The notes under the pieces are model-generated. The model searched no databases and was not told where the DNA came from. It saw nothing but the letters and a program-made list of their open reading frames with translations. This document shows positions 57,322 to 64,000 of a stretch of 64,000 bases of DNA, one piece after another. Origin of the DNA: Rudaea cellulosilytica DSM 22992 (GTDB lineage Bacteria; Pseudomonadota; Gammaproteobacteria; Xanthomonadales; Rhodanobacteraceae); contig NZ_KB899245.1 of the NCBI RefSeq assembly GCF_000378125.1, positions 1-64,000 of the forward strand, written 5' to 3'. Both the position numbers and the translations under genes were made by a program. The stretch's first letter is position 1. The number at the start of each line of letters is the position of its first letter.

Positions 57322-60207
57322 TCAATCCGCCGAATAGTCATCGCCCGGCGACTTGACCAGTGCATCCTCGACGAGCTTGGCCTGCTCTGCGATGTGGGTG
57401 TTCAAGTGGCCGCAGGCCGGCGCCGGAGAGCGTGTGCGGCCGGCGTAGTGCAGCGTGTGCTCATCGCCGATGCAGGCGGCGAGGTGATGTTTGATCTGAT
57501 ACCAGGCGCCCTGGTTCTGCGGCTCTTCCTGGCACCAGACGACTTCCTGCACGTTCGGATACTTGGCCAGTTCGGCCTGTACCTGCGTGCGCGGGAATGG
57601 ATAAAGCTGCTCGACGCGCACGATGGCGACATCGCTCAGCTTGCGCTTGGCCGCTTCCTGGATCAGGTCGTAGTAAACCTTGCCCGAGCAGAACACCACG
57701 CGCTTGACCGCTTTCGCGTCCTTTGCGGTCGAATCGGCGATGACGAGCTGGAAGCTGCCGTTGGCGAGATCGTCGAGCGAGGAGGTGGCGAGTGGATGGC
57801 GCAGCAGCGACTTCGGCGTCATCACCACGAGCGGCTTGCGCACGTCGCGCAGCATCTGCCGGCGCAACAGGTGGAACATCTGTGCGGGCGTGGTCGGCAC
57901 GACGACCTGCATGTTGTCGAGTGCGCACAGTTGCAGGTAGCGCTCCAGGCGCGCCGAGGAGTGCTCGGGTCCCTGGCCTTCGTAGCCGTGCGGCAGCAAC
58001 AGGACCAGGCCAGAGAAGCGCGACCACTTCGCCTCGCCCGAGGAAATGAACTGGTCGATCACGACTTGCGCACCGTTGGCGAAGTCGCCGAACTGCCCTT
58101 CCCAGAGCACGAGCGTGAGTGGCTCGGAAGTCGAGTAGCCATACTCGAACGCCATCACCGCTTCTTCGCTGAGCAACGAATCGATCACGTTGACGGTGGC
58201 GCCGTCGCGCACCTTGGTCAGCATGGTGATGTCGCGGCCGCTGTTCTGATCGTGCAATACGGCGTGGCGATGCGAGAACGTGCCGCGGCCGACATCCTGG
58301 CCGACCAGGCGCAGGTCGTAACCCGCGTCGATCAGCGTGGCGTAGGCGAGGTTCTCGGCGAAGCCCCAATCCATCGCCTGCGCGCCGGCGGCCATCTTGG
58401 CTCGCGCCTCGTAGACCTTGCCGACTTGCGCCTGCAGGGTGAAATCCTTCGGCACGTCGAGGATCTTTGCGTTGAGCGCGGCGAGCTTGTCCTTGGCCAC
58501 GCCGGTATCGACCGCTTGGTCGAGCGAGGCGTTGAGGTGGCGCGTCCAGTCGATCGCGAATGAATCCTTGAAATTCGGATCGAGCGCGGGAATCGGCTGT
58601 CCGGCTTCGAGCTTGGCGCGATAGGTATCGATGAGTTCCTGTGCATCGCCGCCGGCGATAACGCCCGCGGCTTCGAGCTGCTTGGCGTAGAGCTCGCGCG
58701 CCGGCGGCCGCGCCTTGATGATCTTGTACATCAATGGCTGAGTCGCCGAAGGTTCGTCGGCCTCGTTGTGGCCGTGGCGGCGATAGCAGACGAGGTCGAT
58801 GACCACGTCGCGCTTGAACTTCGCACGGTAGTCGAAGGCGAGGCGGGTGACGAACAGCACCGCTTCGGGGTCGTCGCCGTTCACATGGAACACCGGCGCG
58901 TTGACCATCTTCGCGACGTCGGTGCAGTACAGCGTCGAGCGCGTGTCGTGCGGGTTCGAGGTGGTGAAGCCGACCTGGTTGTTGATGACGATGTGGATCG
59001 TGCCGCCGACGCCGAAGCCGCGCGTCTGCGACATGTTGAACAGCTCCATGTTGACGCCCTGGCCGGCGAAGGCCGAGTCGCCATGGATCAATACCGGCAG
59101 TACCTGGTGGCAATCGGCGTCGTTACGATGAGTCTGGCGCGCGCGCACGGAGCCGGCGACGACCGGATTGACGATTTCCAGGTGCGAGGGGTTGAACGCG
59201 AGCACGACATGCATGGTCTTGTCGCCGCTCTTCACATCGGCGGAGAAGCCCATGTGGTACTTGACGTCGCCCGAGTGCGCGGGATTGTCGTCGTGGTCGA
59301 ACTTCTGCTCGAACTCGTCGAACAGCTTCTGCGGCGCCTTGCCGAGGATGTTGACGAGCACGTTGAGGCGGCCGCGGTGGGCCATGCCGATGACCAGGTC
59401 CTTGACGTCGTTGGCCGCACCGCGCTTGACCAGTTCGGCCACCATCGGAATCAGGCTGTCGCCGCCTTCGAGCGAGAAACGCTTCTGGCCGACGTACTTG
59501 GTGTGCAGGTAACGTTCGAGGCCGTCGGCTTGGACAAGATGCCCGAGCAGCTTCTTCTGCTCTTCCACCGCGAGTCCGAAATTGCCGCCCGCACTTTCGA
59601 ATTGCTGATGCACCCAGCGCCGCTCGTCGGCGTCGCGGATGTGCATGAACTCGGCGCCGATGCTGCCGGCGTAGGTCTTCTTCAGGCGCTCGACCAATTC
59701 GCCGAGCTTGAGCTTGGGCGGACCGCCGAGGAAGCCGGTGTTGAACTCGGTGTTCATGTCGACCGCGCCGAGGCCGTGCCACGACGGGTCAAGATCGGGC
59801 GCGCCCGGGCGCGGCAGCAGACCGATTTCCTCAAGGTCGGCGACCGGGTAGGTGCCTTCCATGTTGAGCGGATCGAGTTTGGCGGCGAGGTGGCCGCGCG
59901 AGCGATACGCGGTAACGAGACGCGAGACGCCGGTCTGCTTGTTGCTGACCGCGTCGGTCAGCTGGCCCGCGGCGAGCATGATGGCGCGGCCATTGACCTT
60001 CTGCGCCTGCTCGATGCGCACGACTGCGTCGCCGTGCGGCTGGTCGCCGGCCTCGCGGCCCTTGAAAGTGTCGAAGTATTTCTTCCACTCGGGTGCGACC
60101 GAGGAAGGGTCGCGCAAGTAGTTGTCGTACAGATCCTCGATGAAGGCGGCATTGCCGCCGGAAAGAGGCGAGGACTCGGAGAATTCCTTGAGGAGATTGG
60201 CGCTCAC
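57322..60207 (-). CDS. sucA: 2-oxoglutarate dehydrogenase E1 component
   Basis: The thiamine-diphosphate enzyme that decarboxylates 2-oxoglutarate and loads succinyl onto E2-lipoate. It has 961 residues, close to the 933 of E. coli. It opens with an E2-binding N-terminal segment containing FIEDLYDNYLRDPSSV. The TPP-binding region includes HGDSAFAGQGV and INNQVGFTT, with a later transketolase-like domain around LPHGYEGQGPEHSSARLER. First gene of the sucA-sucB-lpd operon; a TATAAT box lies ~85 nt upstream. Confidence 0.98.
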   Translation of the reverse strand: MSANLLKEFSESSPLSGGNAAFIEDLYDNYLRDPSSVAPEWKKYFDTFKGREAGDQPHGDAVVRIEQAQKVNGRAIMLAAGQLTDAVSNKQTGVSRLVTAYRSRGHLAAKLDPLNMEGTYPVADLEEIGLLPRPGAPDLDPSWHGLGAVDMNTEFNTGFLGGPPKLKLGELVERLKKTYAGSIGAEFMHIRDADERRWVHQQFESAGGNFGLAVEEQKKLLGHLVQADGLERYLHTKYVGQKRFSLEGGDSLIPMVAELVKRGAANDVKDLVIGMAHRGRLNVLVNILGKAPQKLFDEFEQKFDHDDNPAHSGDVKYHMGFSADVKSGDKTMHVVLAFNPSHLEIVNPVVAGSVRARQTHRNDADCHQVLPVLIHGDSAFAGQGVNMELFNMSQTRGFGVGGTIHIVINNQVGFTTSNPHDTRSTLYCTDVAKMVNAPVFHVNGDDPEAVLFVTRLAFDYRAKFKRDVVIDLVCYRRHGHNEADEPSATQPLMYKIIKARPPARELYAKQLEAAGVIAGGDAQELIDTYRAKLEAGQPIPALDPNFKDSFAIDWTRHLNASLDQAVDTGVAKDKLAALNAKILDVPKDFTLQAQVGKVYEARAKMAAGAQAMDWGFAENLAYATLIDAGYDLRLVGQDVGRGTFSHRHAVLHDQNSGRDITMLTKVRDGATVNVIDSLLSEEAVMAFEYGYSTSEPLTLVLWEGQFGDFANGAQVVIDQFISSGEAKWSRFSGLVLLLPHGYEGQGPEHSSARLERYLQLCALDNMQVVVPTTPAQMFHLLRRQMLRDVRKPLVVMTPKSLLRHPLATSSLDDLANGSFQLVIADSTAKDAKAVKRVVFCSGKVYYDLIQEAAKRKLSDVAIVRVEQLYPFPRTQVQAELAKYPNVQEVVWCQEEPQNQGAWYQIKHHLAACIGDEHTLHYAGRTRSPAPACGHLNTHIAEQAKLVEDALVKSPGDDYSAD

Positions 60208-60287
60208 GCTGGCATACCGGCATTGGGGGCGGGCGCGACCGTACCTGTGACACAGCGGCCAAGAAGGCAGCCGATCGCGGGTCGCGA

Positions 60288-60293
60288 ATTATA
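60288..60293 (-). promoter_or_regulatory. Predicted sucA -10 box
   Basis: On the minus strand a perfect TATAAT occurs 81-86 nt upstream of the sucA start. The upstream -35 region (around TGTCCA) is weak, so regulation by an activator is possible. Confidence 0.4.
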
Positions 60294-60416
60294 CGCTAGG
60301 TATGGGGATTGGACATTAATTCCCTGAAAGGTTGCCTGTCGCTGATGGATCTCTCACGAGGCCTGCTTGGGCTAAGGCGATTATTCTCACGCGTGTGCAA
60401 TCGCGCATGCCTCCGC

Positions 60417-60422
60417 TACAAT
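60417..60422 (+). promoter_or_regulatory. Predicted surE -10 box
   Basis: TACAAT at 60417-60422 with TGTGCA at 60394-60399 and a 17-nt spacer, about 67 nt ahead of the surE ATG. The -35 is a poor match. The divergent spacer from sucA (60208-60488) holds no gene. Confidence 0.3.
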
Positions 60423-60488
60423 CGCAGATATTCGATAGATGGCGTAACGTCGCGCTCCGGCGCGGCTGGACGAGGTGCGAGCGGGAAC

Positions 60489-61265
60489 ATGCGGGTATTG
60501 GTAAGTAACGACGACGGCGTGGAAGCACCAGGCATCGCGGTGCTCGCGCGCACGCTTTCTGCCGCAGGCGAGGTCATCGTCGTCGCGCCCGACCGCGACC
60601 GCTCCGGCGCGAGCAATTCGCTGACCCTTGATCAGCCGATCCGCGTGGTCAAGCTGGACGACAACCGCTACCGCGTCGCCGGTACGCCGACCGACTGCGT
60701 GCACCTCGCGCTTTGCGGCATGCTCGACAAGGATCCCGACATCGTCGTTTCCGGCATCAACAATTCGGCCAATCTCGGCGACGACGTGATTTATTCGGGC
60801 ACGGTCTCCGCGGCCATGGAAGGGCGCTTCCTCGGCCTGCCCGCGATCGCGGTCTCGCTCGTCACCGTGGAAGGCAGCGGCCATCATTATGACAGCGCCG
60901 CGCAGGCCGCGCTCGCGATCATGCGGCGCCTGGTCGTCGATCCGCTGCCGGCCGACACCATCCTCAACGTCAACGTGCCCGACCTGCCCTGGCACGAGCT
61001 GCGCGGGTTTGCGGTCACGCGCCTTGGCAAGCGCCATCGTTCGGCGCCGTGCATCCGCCAGGTCGATCCGCGCGGGCGGCCGCTATGGTGGATCGGGCCG
61101 GCGGGCGAAGTCGACGACGATGGCCCCGGCACCGATTTCCACGCGGTGCGCGACCACTACATCTCGATCACGCCAATCCACGTCGATCTGACCCGTTTCC
61201 AGGCGCTGGAAAAAGTTTCGAGTTGGGTGAACTCACTGTCGCTGGCGCCGGATGCGGCCGCGTGA
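60489..61265 (+). CDS. surE: 5'/3'-nucleotidase SurE
   Basis: A stationary-phase survival nucleotidase that removes phosphate from nucleoside monophosphates and short polyphosphates. The start [15 protein letters not shown] at 60489 is the canonical SurE N-terminus, with the metal-binding DD pair at residues 8-9; the upstream open frame is not coding. It has 258 residues. [25 protein letters not shown] supplies the conserved Asn and Gly-rich loop. Its TGA overlaps the pcm ATG by one base. Confidence 0.97.
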   Translation: MRVLVSNDDGVEAPGIAVLARTLSAAGEVIVVAPDRDRSGASNSLTLDQPIRVVKLDDNRYRVAGTPTDCVHLALCGMLDKDPDIVVSGINNSANLGDDVIYSGTVSAAMEGRFLGLPAIAVSLVTVEGSGHHYDSAAQAALAIMRRLVVDPLPADTILNVNVPDLPWHELRGFAVTRLGKRHRSAPCIRQVDPRGRPLWWIGPAGEVDDDGPGTDFHAVRDHYISITPIHVDLTRFQALEKVSSWVNSLSLAPDAAA

Positions 61266-61951
61266 TGATGACCCAGCGGTTGACTCCGGAAGCGCGCGGC
61301 TTGGGCATGACCAGCCAGCGCGCGCGCGATCGCCTCATCCTGCGGCTGCAGGAGCAGGGTATCGCCGACCGGCGCGTGCTCGACGTGATGCGCAGCCTGC
61401 CGCGCCATCTGTTCATCGAGGAGGCGCTCGCGTCGCGCGCCTACGAAGACACCGCATTGCCGATCGGCCAGGCGCAGACGATCTCGCAGCCGTATGTCGT
61501 TGCGCGCATGACCGCAGCGCTGATCGAGCGCGAAGTGCCGAAGAAGGTGCTCGAGGTCGGTACCGGCTCGGGCTACCAGGCCGCTGTGCTCGCCGCACTC
61601 GTGGAAAACGTCTACACGGTCGAGCGCATCGACGAGCTGCTGCGCAACGCGCGCCGGAGGTTCCGTAAGCTCGGTTTCGACAACATCCGTTCGAAACATG
61701 CTGATGGCAAGCTCGGCTGGGCCGAGCATGCGCCGTACGATGCGATCATCTTGACCGCCGCGGACGACGCACTGCGCGAGGAACTATTCGACCAACTCAC
61801 GCCGGGCGGCGTGCTCGTCGCCCCGGTCGGCAAACCGGGCGTGCAGAAGTTGCTGCGCTACCGGTTGGTCGAAAAGGAGCAGGGCGCGATGTGGGTTGGC
61901 GAGTCGCTCGGTGATGTCAGTTTCGTGCCGCTGCTCGGCGGTTTGGTGTAA
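61265..61951 (+). CDS. pcm: Protein-L-isoaspartate O-methyltransferase
   Basis: Repairs isoaspartyl residues in aged proteins using SAM. The ATG at 61265 (TGATG overlap with surE) gives 228 residues; the ATG at 61268 is also possible. Motif [17 protein letters not shown] and the isoaspartate-pocket segment [19 protein letters not shown] are intact. It belongs to the surE-pcm-nlpD-rpoS stationary-phase cluster conserved in Gammaproteobacteria. Confidence 0.97.
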   Translation: MMTQRLTPEARGLGMTSQRARDRLILRLQEQGIADRRVLDVMRSLPRHLFIEEALASRAYEDTALPIGQAQTISQPYVVARMTAALIEREVPKKVLEVGTGSGYQAAVLAALVENVYTVERIDELLRNARRRFRKLGFDNIRSKHADGKLGWAEHAPYDAIILTAADDALREELFDQLTPGGVLVAPVGKPGVQKLLRYRLVEKEQGAMWVGESLGDVSFVPLLGGLV

Positions 61952-62059
61952 TTCGCAACGCCGAGCGAACAAGCCTGCACTTTAGAATCGGACGCGGACG
62001 TATTGGAATGCTGTCGCGCGAGACGCGCGACAGTCGCGCCCCACGAAAGGAATAACGTT

Positions 62060-62659
62060 TTGAAATTGTTCAAACCCCTCTACGAAAAAGCGCTGGTCTG
62101 GGCCAAGCATCCGCTCGCCGAGCGTTACCTGATGGGCATCAGCTTCGTCGAGGCCTTCATCTTCCCGCTGATGCCGGAAATCATGCTTGCGCCGATGACT
62201 CTGGGGAAGCCGGAGCGCTGGGCCCGTTATGCGAGCCTGAGCCTGCTCTTTTCCACATTGGGGTCGATCATCGGCTATCTGATGGGCCATTACGGCTTCG
62301 AACTCTTGCGGCCGTTGCTCGATGATCTCGGCTGGCTGCCGGCCATCGATGGTTACGTCGCCAAGCTGCGCGGGCTCGGCGGCTGGGAAGTATTCTGGCT
62401 GCTCGTCGGCGGAGGCTTCCTGCCGATCCCGATGAAGATCATCGCCTGGTCGTCGGGCATCGTCGGCGTGCCGATATGGGCATTTCTCGCCGCGATGATC
62501 GTCGGCCGCGGCAAGCGTGTGTACCTGCTCTGCGGTGCGATCCGCCTCGGTGGCGAGAAGGCCGAGCAAACCGTACATAAATGGATCGAATGGATCGGCT
62601 GGGGATTGCTTGCCTTGGTCGTGCTTGCCGTGGTGTATTTCAAATTCCTGCATCACTGA
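62060..62659 (+). CDS. YqaA family (DedA-like) inner-membrane protein
   Basis: A 199-residue SNARE-associated/DedA-type membrane protein. The best start is a TTG at 62060 (encoding MKLFKPLYEKALVWA), 9 nt after an AAGGA RBS; the ATG at 62003 lies too far upstream in non-coding sequence. Hydrophobic segments include SFVEAFIFPLMPEIML (~residues 27-42) with the acidic residue typical of the family, and GGGFLPIPMKIIAWSSG. It is inserted between pcm and nlpD, where E. coli has none. Function unknown; DedA relatives act in lipid flipping or proton-dependent transport. Confidence 0.85.
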   Translation: MKLFKPLYEKALVWAKHPLAERYLMGISFVEAFIFPLMPEIMLAPMTLGKPERWARYASLSLLFSTLGSIIGYLMGHYGFELLRPLLDDLGWLPAIDGYVAKLRGLGGWEVFWLLVGGGFLPIPMKIIAWSSGIVGVPIWAFLAAMIVGRGKRVYLLCGAIRLGGEKAEQTVHKWIEWIGWGLLALVVLAVVYFKFLHH

Positions 62660-62684
62660 TGCAGCCGTGCGGCGTGCTTTTCCG

Positions 62685-63749
62685 ATGATGTCGACGACGA
62701 TGGCGATTACTGCGCATCCGCGCTCCCGCACCACGTTCGCCGTGCTTGCCGTGGCAGCGCTGGTATTGGCCGGCTGCGCCTCCGATCCGGCCGATGTCGA
62801 GGATCGTTCGATCGGCGAATCGCCGTCGCTGCAGGCGCCACCGCCCGTGCGCGCGAGCACGCCGGGCGGCAGCTATCGTGTAGTCAAGGGCGACACGCTG
62901 TATTCGATCGCGTTCAAGCGTGGCCTCGATTATCGCGACGTGGCGCAGTGGAACGGCATTGCAGCGCCGCAGTACAAGATTCTCGTTGGCCAGGAACTCC
63001 GTTTCAGCCCGCCGGGCATGCAAACCGCGTCGGTCGACACGCATCCGGCGGCCGTGGCTGCGCCGCACGAGATGACCGCGCAGGCTCCGGTGCCGGCCGC
63101 CAATCCCGCGGTCGCTGCACCGGCGCCGTCGGCGCCGAAAAGCACGAGCATGTTCGAGGATGTGCCAAACGAGCCCGCGCCGCCGCCGATCGAACAGGCC
63201 GCAGCGCCAACTTCAGCCTTGGCATCGAAGCCACAGCAACCGGTCACGCTCGCGCAACCTCCTGCAGCGCCCGTGATCGCCGCCACGCCGCCGCCGGTCG
63301 CGGCGCCTGCGGCCAAGAATGTTGCCGAGTCGCCACCATCGAAGCCGGCAAACGAGTCCGCATCGTCCAATGTCGGCGGCATCACCTGGCATTGGCCGAA
63401 TGGCGGCAAAGTGGTCGGCACCTTCGTCGCCGGCGATCAGACCAAGCAAGGCGTCGACATCGCCGGCTCCGCGGGCGATCCGGTGCAGGCCGCCGCAGAT
63501 GGCGATGTCGTCTACAGCGGCAACGGCCTGCTGGGCTACGGCGAACTGATCATCGTCAAGCACAACGCGAGCTTCCTCTCCGCTTACGGCCACAACCGCA
63601 AGCGCCTCGTTGCCGAGGGCGACAAGGTGCGTGCCGGCCAGCAGATCGCCGAGATGGGCTCGAGCGCGAGCTCGCGCGACGAGTTGCATTTCGAGATTCG
63701 CAAGAACGGCAAGCCGGTCAATCCGCTCGATTTCCTGCCGCCCCGGTAG
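62685..63749 (+). CDS. nlpD: NlpD-like outer-membrane lipoprotein, amidase activator
   Basis: A 354-residue lipoprotein. The signal ends with the lipobox LAGC (Cys ~29); the ATG at 62700 is an alternative start. A LysM domain (~64-107; YRVVKGDTLYSIAFKRG) binds peptidoglycan, followed by a long Ala/Pro linker and a C-terminal LytM/M23 domain. The HxxxD zinc site reads QGVDIAG and only one His of HxH remains (LHFEIR), so it is a non-enzymatic activator of AmiC-type amidases as in E. coli NlpD. It precedes rpoS, whose promoters often lie in nlpD. Confidence 0.93.
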   Translation: MMSTTMAITAHPRSRTTFAVLAVAALVLAGCASDPADVEDRSIGESPSLQAPPPVRASTPGGSYRVVKGDTLYSIAFKRGLDYRDVAQWNGIAAPQYKILVGQELRFSPPGMQTASVDTHPAAVAAPHEMTAQAPVPAANPAVAAPAPSAPKSTSMFEDVPNEPAPPPIEQAAAPTSALASKPQQPVTLAQPPAAPVIAATPPPVAAPAAKNVAESPPSKPANESASSNVGGITWHWPNGGKVVGTFVAGDQTKQGVDIAGSAGDPVQAAADGDVVYSGNGLLGYGELIIVKHNASFLSAYGHNRKRLVAEGDKVRAGQQIAEMGSSASSRDELHFEIRKNGKPVNPLDFLPPR

Positions 63750-63835
63750 CACACAGCGCTTTCGTCGCACATGTCCGCGCCGAATCGCGTCCGAAAGTCT
63801 TTGGCTCTTGATCCTCGAAGTTCTATGCTAGTTCG

Positions 63836-64000
63836 ATGAATGCGGATCCGCGCGCCGACGACATCGAATCGGACGAACTGCTCGAGCTGATCCAGGCGGT
63901 CGAACCGCAGCAGGACGACGAGGCGCGCGATTCGACCAGCGCCTATCTGAACGAAATCGGCTTGATCCCGCTGCTCGACGCGGACGACGAGCAGCGCCTC
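63836..64000 (+). CDS. rpoS: RNA polymerase sigma factor RpoS, 5' end (partial)
   Basis: The first 55 codons of the stationary-phase sigma factor, cut by the window end. The translation starts MNADPRADDIESDEL, with an acidic sigma1.1-like region, and reaches DSTSAYLNEIGLIPLLDADDEQR, the sigma region 1.2 signature (compare DATQLYLGEIGYSPLL). It follows nlpD after 86 nt, the standard gammaproteobacterial arrangement. The leader contains no large structure in that spacer; further regulation cannot be judged. Confidence 0.93.
   Translation, partial: MNADPRADDIESDELLELIQAVEPQQDDEARDSTSAYLNEIGLIPLLDADDEQRL

Overview
The window is 64 kb of GC-rich chromosomal DNA with gammaproteobacterial gene order. 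Three things point to the order Lysobacterales (Xanthomonadales), perhaps Rhodanobacteraceae: the order tuf - tRNA-Trp - secE - nusG - rplKAJL - rpoBC, the petABC-sspA-sspB block, and a native glutamine at GyrA position 83. The family-level placement is inference. Most of the window is core genome. I see no prophage, integron, CRISPR array, rRNA operon or intact IS element. The accessory signal is small: REP-like palindromes, one MITE-like element, a secreted protease and a few poorly characterised genes.

Layout. 1-13.9 kb: the EF-Tu / secretion / ribosomal protein / RNA polymerase supercluster, all on the plus strand, with regulatory RNA structure in the spacers. 13.9-15.8 kb: a DUF2845 protein and metK on the minus strand. 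16.0-19.3 kb: a three-gene uracil catabolism (URC-type) operon (GTP cyclohydrolase II-like, DUF1688, uracil phosphoribosyltransferase), followed by a MITE-like element at the upp stop codon. 19.5-25.4 kb: a secreted phosphoesterase, a YeiH-type exporter with a divergent LysR regulator, dusB and a nucleoside transporter. 25.5-30.4 kb: ybdD-cstA and a large secreted zinc metalloprotease with three C-terminal repeats. 30.5-36.6 kb, minus strand: miaB-phoH-ybeY-corC, then a DUF4105/Lnb-type membrane protein where enterobacteria carry lnt, then corA. 36.6-39.8 kb: a non-coding stretch with a phased GTAAA array, a lytic transglycosylase and a DegS-like protease. 40.0-44.5 kb: the cytochrome bc1 operon, sspAB, a DUF3301 protein and tRNA-Val. 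44.5-50.9 kb: an unassigned hydrophobic protein, mtnA, gtrA, gyrA, a peroxiredoxin and a small heat-shock protein. 51-60.2 kb: a CbpA-like co-chaperone, an orphan PilH-like regulator, acuI-type reductase, a methyltransferase and the 2-oxoglutarate dehydrogenase genes sucA-sucB-lpd. 60.5-64 kb: surE-pcm-yqaA-nlpD-rpoS, with rpoS cut by the window edge.

The observations most worth a second look are: (1) the Lnb-type protein sitting in the lnt slot, a candidate alternative lipoprotein N-acyltransferase; (2) a duplicated, covarying two-hairpin element with GGA in every loop, flanking tRNA-Trp between tuf and secE, which looks like a CsrA/RsmA-type binding array; (3) six GTAAA-like heptads at an exact 11-bp period upstream of the lytic transglycosylase; and (4) the compact URC operon. 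All functional statements come from reading the sequence and from family knowledge; no database search was run.
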